This document shows positions 44,109 to 53,484 of a DNA stretch of 64,000 nucleotides, one piece after another. Within the stretch, counting starts at the first letter, position 1. Every line of letters starts with the position of its first letter. Under the pieces are notes generated by a model. That model did no database searches. It worked only from the letters and a program-made list of their open reading frames with translations, and was not told the origin of the DNA. Source of the DNA: SHAN690 sp038131955 (GTDB lineage: Bacteria; Bacteroidota; Bacteroidia; Flavobacteriales_G; Salibacteraceae); assembly GCA_038131955.1 (NCBI GenBank), contig JAYPQK010000002.1, positions 434,001 through 498,000 of the forward strand, read 5' to 3'. The position numbers were made by a program, and so were the translations under genes.

Positions 44109-45335
44109 TTATGCGGTCGCAAGTTTTGCGCGCTTCATTCGACGGTTGATGTTTGCTTGCACCACATAGTGATCGATCAGTGGCGCCATTACATTCATGA
44201 ACAAAATTGCCATCATGATACCTTCAGGATAGGCCGGATTGAACACCCGGATCATGATTCCAAAGAAACCGGCAAAGAATCCATAGATCCACTTGCCCGT
44301 ATTGGTTTGAGCTGCGCTCACCGGATCGGTTGCCATGAAGACCATACCGAACAAGAAGCTACCCATCAACAATTGCTGGATCGGATGCACCATCATGAAT
44401 GAATTTGCTCCCCATGCATTGAAGATCGAAGACATAGCTAAACCTCCAACGAGGAAGCTAAGCATGATTCTCCAGCTTCCAATACCTGTGTAGAGCAGGA
44501 TAGCAGCACCGATAAGAATGGCGAAGGCAGATGTTTCACCGATTGAACCTGGGATCCATCCCCAGAACGATGCCGACATCGTTTCAGCTAAGCTACCGAA
44601 AGGCTCTCCCGCTGCATTGTATGCAACTGAACCAAACTCGGTTCCGGCAGGAGCGTTGTACGCTTGAGAAAGAAGCGTCTCACCTGTGTATCCATCCACT
44701 TGAGCCATTCCTGACTCTTGAGGGATCCACACCATGTTACCACTCATCTTGGTTGGATATGCGAAGAACAAGAAAGCCCGAGCGGTAAGCGCCGGATTCA
44801 AGATATTCATTCCTGTACCACCAAAAACCTCCTTACCGATGATAACCGCAAAGGCAGTTGCAACAGCAGCCATCCAAAGTGGGAGCTCAGAAGGAAGAAC
44901 GAGTGGAATCAACATTCCGGAAACAAGGTAACCCTCGTTCACCGAGTGATTCTTGGCCACAGCCACGCCAAACTCAATACCGAGTCCGACTACGTAACTA
45001 ACAATGACCAAAGGAAGTACTCGAATCGCTCCGAAGAGCAGCTTGTCAATCATCCCATCCATCAATCCGGTCATCTCACCGATTGAGAGGTAGTACTGAT
45101 GTCCGGTGTTCCACATTCCGAACAGAAGCGAAGGCACGAGGGCGATCACCACCAAGAACATGGTTCGTTTCAGATCGATCGCATCACGAATGTGCGCTCC
45201 TGAATGCGTTGTATGCGGAGGCACGAATGCAAACGTTTCCATGGCCTCATAGGCCTTGTAGTATTTCTCAAACTTGCCGCCCTTCGCAAAGTTGGGACGG
45301 ATTTTGTTGAACATCAGGTCCTGTAGAAATTTCAT
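44109..45335 (-). CDS. nqrB: Na+-translocating NADH:quinone reductase subunit B
   Basis: A 408-residue membrane subunit with about ten helices. It shows AHIRDAIDLKRTMFLVVIAL, GTGMNILNPALTARAFLFFA and VDGYTGETLLSQ, where the second threonine (TGET) sits at the covalent FMN site. An insertion of about 40 residues follows the FMN site (NAPAGTEFGSVAYN) relative to Vibrio NqrB as I remember it. It carries the sodium path. Confidence 0.95.
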   Translation of the reverse strand: MKFLQDLMFNKIRPNFAKGGKFEKYYKAYEAMETFAFVPPHTTHSGAHIRDAIDLKRTMFLVVIALVPSLLFGMWNTGHQYYLSIGEMTGLMDGMIDKLLFGAIRVLPLVIVSYVVGLGIEFGVAVAKNHSVNEGYLVSGMLIPLVLPSELPLWMAAVATAFAVIIGKEVFGGTGMNILNPALTARAFLFFAYPTKMSGNMVWIPQESGMAQVDGYTGETLLSQAYNAPAGTEFGSVAYNAAGEPFGSLAETMSASFWGWIPGSIGETSAFAILIGAAILLYTGIGSWRIMLSFLVGGLAMSSIFNAWGANSFMMVHPIQQLLMGSFLFGMVFMATDPVSAAQTNTGKWIYGFFAGFFGIMIRVFNPAYPEGIMMAILFMNVMAPLIDHYVVQANINRRMKRAKLATA

Positions 45336-45349
45336 CTGCTGATCCTAGT

Positions 45350-46696
45350 TTATCCTAATTCTTCTTGAGCCAGATCCAAACCTTCACGAAGGATGTCTTG
45401 GACTGGAGTCTTACTTGTACATGCGTATTCGCAAAGCGCTAGATCCTCTGGAGCTACTTCATAGATTCCCAGATTCTCCATCTTCTCAATATCCTTGGTC
45501 ATGATAGCCTTGAGAAGGTAAACCGGATAAATGTCCATTGGAAGGACACTTTCATACTCACCGGTCACTACGAATGCGCGATCCTCACCGTTCTGGTTCG
45601 TATTCAACGAATACTTCTTATTTGGCATCAACCAGCTGAAGTAGGAGCGTGACAAGCTGAACTTGTGGAAGTTCGGCGTCAACCATCCCATGAACTGTGG
45701 CTCATTACCCTCAGGGATAACGGTCACCACATCGTGATAAAATCCAAGATAGCCTTCCGCTCCCACCGCATCTCCGGTGAGCAGGTTTCCACTGATGATT
45801 CGGTTACTACCCTCGTTGATCTCTCCTTCGATCAATGCCCTCATAGAAGCACCGACGATGGTGGTCATATATCTTGGCTTCTTGACCTCTGAACCTGCAA
45901 TCGCAATCGTCTTGCTGAAGTCTGGCTTACCGGTCATCAAGAATCGACCGATCATCATCACATGCTGTGCATTGACCGTCCAAACCTTATCGCCCTTATT
46001 GATAGGATCGATGTGGTGAATCTGGATACCGACGTTACCTGCAGGGTGAGGACCACTGAACGTGTTCTTCTCAACGCCAGAAGCTGAACTGAAAACTTCG
46101 TCAGGAGTTGAACCTCCACGCGTAGACAAATGAACCTTGCCATCTGTCATCAGCTTCAACGCATCCAAACCTCTCTGAAAGGCCTCCTTCTGACCGTGAA
46201 GAACGAAATCATAATCGGCTCCCAATGGCGCACTGTCGAAAGCTGAAACGAAGATCGCCTTAGGCTTGGTCATCGGATCAGCCACAACATCGTAAGGACG
46301 CTGCTTGATCATTGGCCAGAAACCTGAGGCCATCAGTACTTCCTTCACGTTCTCACCGGTGGTGATCCCACTGACGTCAAAGGTTTCGTACTTCTGCTCT
46401 TTGTCCGGAACGATTCGTACTTCGAGGATGCGACGCTTCGCTCCTCTAACGACCTCAGAGATCTCACCGCTCACAGGAGCCGTGTACTTCACCTTGTCAT
46501 TGTACTTGTCGTGGAAAATCTCCTGGCCGGCCTTTACCTCGGCACCCTCTTTCAACACCATCTTTGGTGTGAGGCCATGGAAGTCAGTAGGTTTGATCGC
46601 AAATGAAGCAGGAAACGGTGCGTCTCCCTTGATCCGCTCAGCCACTCCGGCTAGCTTGATGTTAGCTCCTCTGCGAATTTTAACGTTCTTAGGCAT
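45350..46696 (-). CDS. nqrA: Na+-translocating NADH:quinone reductase subunit A
   Basis: A 448-residue soluble-type subunit, first gene of the operon. It opens VKIRRGANIKLAGVAE, contains FHGLTPKMVLKEGAEVKAGQ and KVKYTAPVSGEISEVVRGAK (biotinyl-like hammerhead), and the GPHPAGNVGIQIHHIDPINK motif. It contacts quinone in the complex. Preceded by a probable TAnnTTTG promoter. The order A-B-C-D-E-F is standard. Confidence 0.97.
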   Translation of the reverse strand: MPKNVKIRRGANIKLAGVAERIKGDAPFPASFAIKPTDFHGLTPKMVLKEGAEVKAGQEIFHDKYNDKVKYTAPVSGEISEVVRGAKRRILEVRIVPDKEQKYETFDVSGITTGENVKEVLMASGFWPMIKQRPYDVVADPMTKPKAIFVSAFDSAPLGADYDFVLHGQKEAFQRGLDALKLMTDGKVHLSTRGGSTPDEVFSSASGVEKNTFSGPHPAGNVGIQIHHIDPINKGDKVWTVNAQHVMMIGRFLMTGKPDFSKTIAIAGSEVKKPRYMTTIVGASMRALIEGEINEGSNRIISGNLLTGDAVGAEGYLGFYHDVVTVIPEGNEPQFMGWLTPNFHKFSLSRSYFSWLMPNKKYSLNTNQNGEDRAFVVTGEYESVLPMDIYPVYLLKAIMTKDIEKMENLGIYEVAPEDLALCEYACTSKTPVQDILREGLDLAQEELG

Positions 46697-46732
46697 TTCT
46701 GTCGGTTAAAATTGACGCTTCAAAAACGGGCG

Positions 46733-46740
46733 CAAACGTA
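46733..46740 (-). promoter_or_regulatory. Probable -7 element of the nqr operon promoter
   Basis: On the minus strand TACGTTTG matches TAnnTTTG and lies 37 bases before the nqrA start. A TTTG occurs 24 bases upstream of it, five more than the usual 19, and a small hairpin ATGATT/AATCAT lies in that spacer. Confidence 0.5.
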
Positions 46741-46887
46741 CATGATTTTTTAATCATAGACCTACAAATCCTTGACTAAAATCCATCAAGAATTTTAGGC
46801 TTTGTTCATCGAAGCAAAAACCCTTGTCCGAGCACGATACGTATTTCGTACAAGCTTCGTTTCTTTACCTGCGCAAAGCACCCATTC

Positions 46888-48258
46888 ATGATCATCATCA
46901 ATCCAAACAACACACATAAAACCTTGTTGACCTCGATTCGAAATTTCTTGAGCCTCACCGTGCTTATAGGTATACCGTTGCTTTCGATGGCTCAGTTCAA
47001 CTTGGATGAGTCCGAAGCCGGCGACTCGTATTACGATGATCAGTTCATGCGTCTGGAAAACCACGTCTACGATCCTCAGGTCAGTACGGTCATGCTCCAC
47101 CCGCGCGGATGGCCGATCGCTCCGCCCTTCATCAAACTGAATGATCCGCAAAGTGTGTTAGAACTGCATTTCGATGTCCTAGACTCAGCCATGGGAAATT
47201 ATATGTACACCCTGATCCATTGCGACCACAATTGGCAGCAAAGCGACCTGAGCATTCAAGAATACATCGACGGACCTCCTGAAGACTTTCTCCAAGACTA
47301 CGATTACTCTACCAATACATTTCAGAAATACATCCACTACACCCTTGAGATCCCCAACTTCAACATGCGGATCACTCAATCAGGCAATTACGTTTTGAAG
47401 GTGTTCGACTCAGACGACCAGAGTCTGGTCTTGACCCGTCGCTTTTGTGTGACGGAAGATGTTCTGGATGTCAAAGTGCAAGTGCGCCAACCTTCCATGG
47501 TCAGACAGCGCTACTCGCATCAAGAGGTCGACTTCACCATCGCATCAAAGAATTACGACATCACCAATCCGTATCAAGATCTACACGTGGTCATTCTTCA
47601 GAATCACTCCTGGGTGAATCAGCTTACGGGACTGGAACCAAGATTCGTCAAGCAAGACCTTCTCGACTACGACTTCGATGGTCCGAATGCCATGGAAGGT
47701 GGAAATGAATTCCGATTACTTGATATGAAGAACACACGTTTCACAGGACAGGGAATTGAACGCGTGAGCTATTCCGGTCGTGAAAACCATGCCTATCTCG
47801 AGCCTGACAAGAGTCGACTCAGCCTTACCTACCTGCAGAACCCCGACCTCAATGGCTGGTTCTACATACAAAACGACCTCTTTGGAAATGGAAACCGACA
47901 CGTAGATGCTGACTACGTGACCGCAAACTTCAGCCTGCGAAGAGATCAACCTGAAACCGGAGGTGATGTATACGTGTATGGAGCCTTAACCGATTGGAAG
48001 GTCAAGCCCGAAGCGAAGATGACCTTCAACCAGATGGCGCTTCAGTACGAAACGGAGATGTACCTGAAGCAAGGCATCTACAACTACATATACGCCTTCG
48101 TGGAAGACGGGAAATCACAGCCCGACCTGACCCGATTTGAAGGATCGCATTGGCAGACCGAGAATGAATACTCAGTCTTGGTCTATCACCGTCAATTGGG
48201 CTGGGACTTCGATCGCCTGCTCAGCATTACCACGGTGACCTTTCCACCGCAAGACTGA
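46888..48258 (+). CDS. Type IX secretion system plug protein (DUF5103)
   Basis: A 456-residue periplasmic or outer-membrane-associated protein. It has a signal peptide (LSLTVLIGIPLLSMAQ), then FMRLENHVYDPQVSTVMLHP, ELHFDVLDS, YMYTLIHCDHNWQQSDLSIQ and GPPEDFLQDYDYSTNTFQKY, the signature of the DUF5103 family now known as the T9SS plug protein. In the SprA translocon structure, Plug blocks the channel periplasmic side. The later YVYGALTDWKVKPEAKM resembles a starch-binding/AMPK-like beta sandwich. Start ATG 46888. Divergent from nqrA. Confidence 0.9.
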   Translation: MIIINPNNTHKTLLTSIRNFLSLTVLIGIPLLSMAQFNLDESEAGDSYYDDQFMRLENHVYDPQVSTVMLHPRGWPIAPPFIKLNDPQSVLELHFDVLDSAMGNYMYTLIHCDHNWQQSDLSIQEYIDGPPEDFLQDYDYSTNTFQKYIHYTLEIPNFNMRITQSGNYVLKVFDSDDQSLVLTRRFCVTEDVLDVKVQVRQPSMVRQRYSHQEVDFTIASKNYDITNPYQDLHVVILQNHSWVNQLTGLEPRFVKQDLLDYDFDGPNAMEGGNEFRLLDMKNTRFTGQGIERVSYSGRENHAYLEPDKSRLSLTYLQNPDLNGWFYIQNDLFGNGNRHVDADYVTANFSLRRDQPETGGDVYVYGALTDWKVKPEAKMTFNQMALQYETEMYLKQGIYNYIYAFVEDGKSQPDLTRFEGSHWQTENEYSVLVYHRQLGWDFDRLLSITTVTFPPQD

Positions 48259-48260
48259 TC

Positions 48261-49115
48261 TTATCGTACGGCTACAACCTCGACGTCAAAGATGAGCGTA
48301 GCGTTCGGAGGAACCGCACTGCCTGCGCCTTGTTCGCCGTAAGCCAAATATGGAGGGATCACCAACTGAGCCTTAGAACCTTCGCGAAGCTGTGAAATAC
48401 CTTCTTCCCATCCAGGAATGACCATGCCAGCTCCCAACTGGAACTCGATCGGCTCACCACGTTCATAGGATGCATCGAACTTGGTTCCATCTTCAAGGAT
48501 ACCATAGTAGTGTACGGCAACCGTCTTACCGGCCTCAGCCGCCTCACCGGTTCCTTCTTCTATAATGTAGAATTCCAATCCGCTGTTGGTGGTTTTCTTC
48601 TCCAAACCTTGGGTATCCCACAACTCGTGGGCAATCGGCTTGGGTCCGTCTTGAATATCCAAGATCTCCACATCAAAGAGTAGATCTTCATTCGGAGGAA
48701 TGATATCACCCACACCTTCACTTCCGAAGGCTTGGTCTGCAGGAATACGCAACTTGGCGATGGCTCCCTTTGACAATTCAGCAATTCCTGAATGCCACCC
48801 CGGCATGCCTTGTCCAGAACCGATCACAAAACGCATTGGATTTCCAGGCATGCTTTGATCGAAAACCGAACCATCAGACAGCATACCTACGTACATCAAG
48901 GTCACCTTCTGCCCAACTTGTGGACGGACACCATCTCCTTCCTGTTGCACCAACACCTCCACTCCTGTCGGCGTAGTGATCAGCGTGCCTTCTCCTTCCA
49001 GCATGACGCTAGTAGAGTCTGTGCTTTCTCCCCCTTCACTTTCACTTTCATTCGCTCCGTTAGAACAAGCGGTCATCGCCGTGATCACGGCCAACATCAT
49101 CAAAAGATTTCTCAT
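48261..49115 (-). CDS. Lipoprotein with two FKBP-type peptidyl-prolyl isomerase domains
   Basis: A 284-residue lipoprotein (VITAMTAC lipobox at the end of MRNLLMMLAVITAMTAC). An acidic Ser/Glu/Gly linker is followed by two FKBP domains: the first with VTLMYVGMLSDGSVFDQSM and MPGWHSGIAELSKGAIAKL, the second with VAVHYYGILEDGTKFDASYE, VIPGWEEGISQLREGSKAQL and IPPYLAYGEQGAG. Such proteins help fold exported proteins in the periplasm. ATG 49115 is chosen because the frame before has no signal. Convergent with the T9SS plug gene (2-base gap). Confidence 0.93.
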   Translation of the reverse strand: MRNLLMMLAVITAMTACSNGANESESEGGESTDSTSVMLEGEGTLITTPTGVEVLVQQEGDGVRPQVGQKVTLMYVGMLSDGSVFDQSMPGNPMRFVIGSGQGMPGWHSGIAELSKGAIAKLRIPADQAFGSEGVGDIIPPNEDLLFDVEILDIQDGPKPIAHELWDTQGLEKKTTNSGLEFYIIEEGTGEAAEAGKTVAVHYYGILEDGTKFDASYERGEPIEFQLGAGMVIPGWEEGISQLREGSKAQLVIPPYLAYGEQGAGSAVPPNATLIFDVEVVAVR

Positions 49116-49150
49116 GTGTAATTTTTCGTTTGGGCGCAAAACTAGCAGAA

Positions 49151-50008
49151 TTACCCGCGCACTTCTATCAATTCCGCTTCATAGATCAAAGCGGCGAATG
49201 GCGGTACGATTCCTGAGGAGGATCCCTTCTCTCCGAATGCCTGATCGGATGGTAGAATGAATAACGCACGTTCACCTTCTGACATTCTGCTCATCGCCAA
49301 TCCGAAACCCGGTAAAACTTGATCAGGCTTGCCCATGATATAGTGAAGTGCATCTCCTTGATAGGTATCGTCGATCAATGTGCCATCACTCAAGTAGGCT
49401 CTGTACCGAACAATGATCTCGTTTCCTGATTGCGGCTTCTTGCCTTTCCCCTTGGACATGCTCCTGAAGAATATCCCATCCTCTCTATCATCCATATCGA
49501 ATCCAAGCGAATCCAACGCCGACTTGAATCGCGCCAACTCCTGAAGCTCGCTATCATTCTTAGCCCGTTCCTCCGCCCGAATTTGGAGGATCTCTTCGAC
49601 ATCTAGCACTTCCAATACGGCGATCTTGAGTAGGACCATTTCTGTATTCTCTCCCAACGAAACGGGACGAAACCAATCATTCGCCTGCAGCTCAGAGATC
49701 GAACCGATCAACTCTAGGCTATCTCCTTCAGCCGCCGTCCGTAAAAGATCAGACAAATGCCGAGGCCATTCTGACTTCGTCATAGCGAGGCGTTGCAATC
49801 TCTTTTTAGCAAGCGCTTTTCCGGTCGTATCGAAGGCATGAACATTCAAGGTGATGTAGCTCTCAGGGGTGATCTTCCGGTCCTCATCGCCAAGGGTTAT
49901 CAACCGATAGTGTACGCTTCCCTCCTTCCGTTCAAATCCGGGATGATCGGTCGTATCACACCCAACAAGTGAGAGCAGAATCCAAGAAAAGAAAAGGAAC
50001 CGTTTCAT
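49151..50008 (-). CDS. FKBP-type isomerase lipoprotein with degenerate first domain
   Basis: A 285-residue lipoprotein (WILLSLVGC lipobox). The C-terminal domain is a clear FKBP (IIVRYRAYLSDGTLIDDTYQ, VLPGFGLAMSRMSEGERALF, SDQAFGEKGSSSGIVPPFA). The N-terminal half resembles a divergent FKBP domain without its active-site aromatic residues, followed by a helical linker EILQIRAEERAKNDSELQEL. It overlaps the upstream gene by ATGA (50005-50008), thus coupled. Likely periplasmic chaperone. Confidence 0.88.
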   Translation of the reverse strand: MKRFLFFSWILLSLVGCDTTDHPGFERKEGSVHYRLITLGDEDRKITPESYITLNVHAFDTTGKALAKKRLQRLAMTKSEWPRHLSDLLRTAAEGDSLELIGSISELQANDWFRPVSLGENTEMVLLKIAVLEVLDVEEILQIRAEERAKNDSELQELARFKSALDSLGFDMDDREDGIFFRSMSKGKGKKPQSGNEIIVRYRAYLSDGTLIDDTYQGDALHYIMGKPDQVLPGFGLAMSRMSEGERALFILPSDQAFGEKGSSSGIVPPFAALIYEAELIEVRG

Positions 50009-50535
50009 TTCAGAGCAATCAACTCGAGGTCATAAATGACCGTGGATCGAGGTGGAATCTTATCGTTATCGCCGGTGAGACCGTGCGCCAAATGGGTAGG
50101 AAGGATGACATGAGCTTTGTCTCCCACCTTCATATACTGGATAGCCTCATGGATACCTGATTCTACATTGTCCTGCCCGATCAAGAAAGAGCGATGCCCA
50201 TCTTCTTTGGATGTGTATACGACAGAACCATCGATCAGACTCACTTCGTAATTCACCGTAGCGACTTGTCCCTCTGCGGCCAAAGGACCTTTAGGACCAC
50301 TTTCGTAGATCGCATATCGAAGCCCGGTTCCGGTTTTCACCATCTCCCAGCCTCGGCGTGAAGCATATCCTTCGATCACGGCGTCTTCCTCCATGGCCAT
50401 CTGTCGATTGATATCCTCCATACCCCGATTCACCTCCTTCTGCGTAGGCGCAGGTTGAGGGCTGGGGTTTTCTTGACAACCATGAGCGGCCGCAAGCGTG
50501 ATGAACATGACTACAATTGCTTTCAAATTACGCAT
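50005..50535 (-). CDS. GldI-like FKBP-type peptidyl-prolyl isomerase
   Basis: A 176-residue lipoprotein from ATG 50535 (LAAAHGC lipobox). After a helical EDINRQMAMEEDAVIEGYAS region, an FKBP domain follows with VATVNYEVSLIDGSVVYTSK, GIHEAIQYMKVGDKAHVILP and GLTGDNDKIPPRSTVIYDLE. Both the size and position resemble GldI of gliding Flavobacteria, encoded next to a DHH-type gene. Its ATG overlaps the nrnA stop (ATGCGTAA). GldI is needed for gliding; assigning the same role here is inference. Confidence 0.8.
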   Translation of the reverse strand: MRNLKAIVVMFITLAAAHGCQENPSPQPAPTQKEVNRGMEDINRQMAMEEDAVIEGYASRRGWEMVKTGTGLRYAIYESGPKGPLAAEGQVATVNYEVSLIDGSVVYTSKEDGHRSFLIGQDNVESGIHEAIQYMKVGDKAHVILPTHLAHGLTGDNDKIPPRSTVIYDLELIALK

Positions 50536-51541
50536 CCAATTTATTCTCGATGACATCCTTCAAATAATTGATCGCAGGCTTGAGCTTCATATCCAATCGA
50601 CCTCCTGCCGCATTCTTGTGACCACCTCCGTTGAACCAGGTCCTGGCAATGACATTCACATCCAGATCACCCTTAGAACGGAAGGAGCACTTCGTCATAT
50701 TCAGCTCCTCCGATAAGAAAACCGCCATGCGCGCACCCTGAATAGAAAGTCCGTAATTCACCAAGCCTTCCGTATCTCCTTTCTGATAATGGAACCTATT
50801 CTTTTCCGATAAACTCAGAGCGATGATACTCACGCCTTTCACAGGATCGAATTCCAATTTCCGAGAAAGAGCATAGCCCAGCAATTGCAATCGGTCAAAA
50901 CTACTCGTGTCGAAGATGGCGCTGTGCACCCTATCAGGGACGAGACCGAGTTCCATTAAATGAGCCGCAATGCGATGAGTAGTTGCCGAGGTAGACGAGA
51001 ATTTGAATGAACCCGTATCGGTCATGATGCCTGCATACAACGCCTCAGCAATATCCTTGTCCAATAGTTCTAGCCATCCCATTTGATCCGCGAAACGATA
51101 AATCAGTTCACAGGTTGAAGAAACCGAAGTATCGCTGAGGATATGATCAAAATCCGGAGACGGGTCAATGTGGTGATCGATCATGATCTTCGTCGCTTTC
51201 GAAGATTTCACGTGTTCTCCAACCGCAGCAATTCGATCAAGGCGATTGTAGTCCAAAGAGAAGATCACACTTGCCTCCTCTATCGCTCGTTTTCCATCTT
51301 CGGGGGTCTGCTCAAAATCAAGTATATCTTCCGAACCCTTCATCCAAGAAAGGAAGGCAGGCGCTGCGTCCGGAATGATCACCTGGACATCATGTCCTTG
51401 CTTCTCCAAAATGCCGTTCAGCGCAAGACTTGAACCGACAGCGTCCCCGTCAGGAGATCGATGAGTAGTGATAACAACCTTTTGAGGAGTTCTGAAGAGT
51501 TCTTGTAGCGCTTTTGGGTCCAATACTTGAATTTTGTCCAA
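50528..51541 (-). CDS. DHH/DHHA1 phosphoesterase, NrnA-type
   Basis: A 337-residue cytoplasmic phosphoesterase with the four DHH motifs: HRSPDGDAVGSSLAL, FSLDYNRLDRI, KIMIDHHIDPSPDF and GIMTDTGSFKFS, plus the DHHA1 end NGGGHKNAAGGRLD. It matches NrnA, which degrades short oligonucleotides and converts pAp to AMP. In several Bacteroidota it precedes gldI, as seen here. Confidence 0.9.
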   Translation of the reverse strand: MDKIQVLDPKALQELFRTPQKVVITTHRSPDGDAVGSSLALNGILEKQGHDVQVIIPDAAPAFLSWMKGSEDILDFEQTPEDGKRAIEEASVIFSLDYNRLDRIAAVGEHVKSSKATKIMIDHHIDPSPDFDHILSDTSVSSTCELIYRFADQMGWLELLDKDIAEALYAGIMTDTGSFKFSSTSATTHRIAAHLMELGLVPDRVHSAIFDTSSFDRLQLLGYALSRKLEFDPVKGVSIIALSLSEKNRFHYQKGDTEGLVNYGLSIQGARMAVFLSEELNMTKCSFRSKGDLDVNVIARTWFNGGGHKNAAGGRLDMKLKPAINYLKDVIENKLDA

Positions 51542-51605
51542 ATCTATTTGTTCTGCGCATTCTTCGCTGTGATAAATAGGAAAGCTTCACTTTCGCGGAA
51601 GATCA

Positions 51606-52554
51606 ATGATGGAACAATTCACGCTTTTCGACCGACATGATCCACGTGTGAACCTCGCATTGGAGGAGTGGCTCTTCGCTCAGACTGAGGGAGACTTCTT
51701 GCGACTATGGCGAAATCCAAATGCCGTGGTGGCGGGTAAGCATCAGAATGCGCTTTCCGAATGCAACTTCTGGTTTTGTAGAGAAAATGGTATCCCTGTG
51801 ATCCGTCGTATCAGCGGAGGAGGAACGGTCTTTCACGATTTGGGAAACGTCAACTTCAGTTTCTTTCGAAAGATCGAGAAGGAAAAGATGATCGACTACG
51901 ACACCGGACTGAACCTCATTCATCAAGCCTTGCGCATCATGGGGTTTCCGGTGGAAATGAATGAACGCCATGACCTTTATATCGGAGACAAAAAGGTGTC
52001 AGGTAATGCTCAACACGTAAGGCGAGGAAGATCACTGCATCACGGCACCATTCTGTATGACGCCAATCTAGATCTACTGCGAAAGAGCATCAAACGTACG
52101 CACGGCGTTTTCGAAGATAAGAGCGTAAGATCCGTTAGAAGTCCCATTGCCAACCTGAGGGAATACAAGGACGTAGGAGACACAAATGCCTTTCCTTATT
52201 CTGCTGTCTAAGACCTTGGAAGATTTGGGCATCCCCAAGGTATCAGCCCCGCTGGTATCAGAAGAGAACGTCGAAAGCTTGATCGCAGAAAAATACGGTG
52301 AGGACGAATGGAACTTTGGGTATAGTCCAGCTTATCTCTTCGCTTTCGATCATGCAGGATGGAAAGGACAAATTCAAGTGGCGCGCGGTGGTGAGATCAC
52401 AGACACCGAGATCTATCTCGACGGAACCAGAAGGGACGATATCGAGCTTCGATTGAAAGCAGAACCACACCATTTGAACCGCATCTCACAGATCCTCGAT
52501 TCCATAGGTTTAGAGGAATCCGAAGCAAACTCATTTTTAAAAGCCTTCTTCTAA
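51606..52554 (+). pseudogene. lplA: Lipoate-protein ligase, single frameshift
   Basis: The first 198 codons have the catalytic lipoyl-AMP pocket RRISGGGTVFHDLGNVNFSF and LYIGDKKVSGNAQH, RGRSLHHGTILYDANLDLL, then VRSPIANLREYKDVGDTNAF. An extra base near 52194 shifts the frame, leading to a stop at 52209-52211. The C-terminal half continues in the next frame as LLSKTLEDLGIP and EWNFGYSPAYLF. Removing one C would restore a protein of about 315 residues. LplA attaches lipoate to E2 subunits and GcvH. Because it is otherwise well conserved, this may be a base error rather than a real lesion. Confidence 0.85.
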
Positions 52555-52556
52555 AT

Positions 52557-53484
52557 ATGTGGCAAAACGGTCCGCACTTCGATCCTGGGTTTGGAACCCA
52601 ATTCAAACGCCGCACAAAACGAGTCATCAATAAGGATGGAAGCTTCAATGTAGATAAAGTGGGCGCCAAGTTCAACTTGAGCGATGCCTATCTCTATTTC
52701 ATCAACCTAGGGTGGTGGTCGTTCATCGGTCACATCCTTCTCGGTTATTTAGTGGCAAATGCCTTCTTCGAATCTGTCTATTGGATACTTGGAGAAGGTG
52801 CTATCCAGGCTACCCAAACAGATGATCTTTGGGATCGATGGCTCTCCTGCTTCTACTTCTCAACGCAAACCTTCACCACGGTCGGATACGGAGCGATATC
52901 TCCCCTATCTCATGGAGCGTCATTGGTAGCATCCCTCGAAGCGTTGGTCGGATTTCTTTCCTTTTCACTGGCTACCGGACTCCTCTTCGGACGGTTCAGC
53001 AAAGCCTACGGCCAAGATCCGATAAAGCGAACAGGCCCTGATAAGCTCCGTGAATGGGGTTCGCTCCATCGTATTTAGAATGGTGAACGAGAGGCCCAAT
53101 GATTTGATGGAAATGTCAGCAACCGTGCTCCTTCGTATGACGCAAGAAGAACAGGGTTCGGTAAAACGAACTTTCAAAAAGCTGAATCTAGAGATCGACC
53201 GAATCGAGTTCTTTCCTCTGAATTGGACCATCGTGCATCCGATGGACGAAAACAGTCCACTTTATGGCATGTCAGATGATGAGATCCTCCGCGCGCACGG
53301 TGAACTGTTGATCCATGTGAAAGGCTTTGATGAGATGTTCTCGCAAGTGCTACACAGTCGTTCTAGCTATGAGCTGCATGAGCTCGTTCCGGGACGTGCT
53401 TTTGTGCGCATGTTCGAGACGAATAATCTTGGGGAAATAGTTTTGAATCTGTCGAAGATCGACGAAACTGTAGCCGAGGCCTGA
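52557..53484 (+). pseudogene. Inward-rectifier (Kir-type) potassium channel, frameshift plus in-frame TAA
   Basis: The first frame (52557-53003) encodes the Kir N-terminus, two helices, and the pore with TFTTVGYGAISP (TVGYG selectivity filter) and a GRFSK end. The cytoplasmic domain is in another frame from about 53005: PTAKIR, then TAA at 53023-53025 where the family has Tyr/Phe, then SEQALISSVNGVRSIVFRMV, MEMSATVLLRM, FPLNWTIVHPMDENSPLYG and ELLIHVKGFDEMFSQVLHSR. So both one extra base (about 53004) and one nonsense codon are present within 20 bases. Otherwise full-length. Starts two bases after lplA. Confidence 0.85.

Noticed and set aside
15875..53025. Reassignment of TAA to a sense codon
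   Set aside because: Many intact genes here end in TAA (e.g. the lipoprotein at 965 and the S46 peptidase at 34491), so only local lesions or errors are likely.
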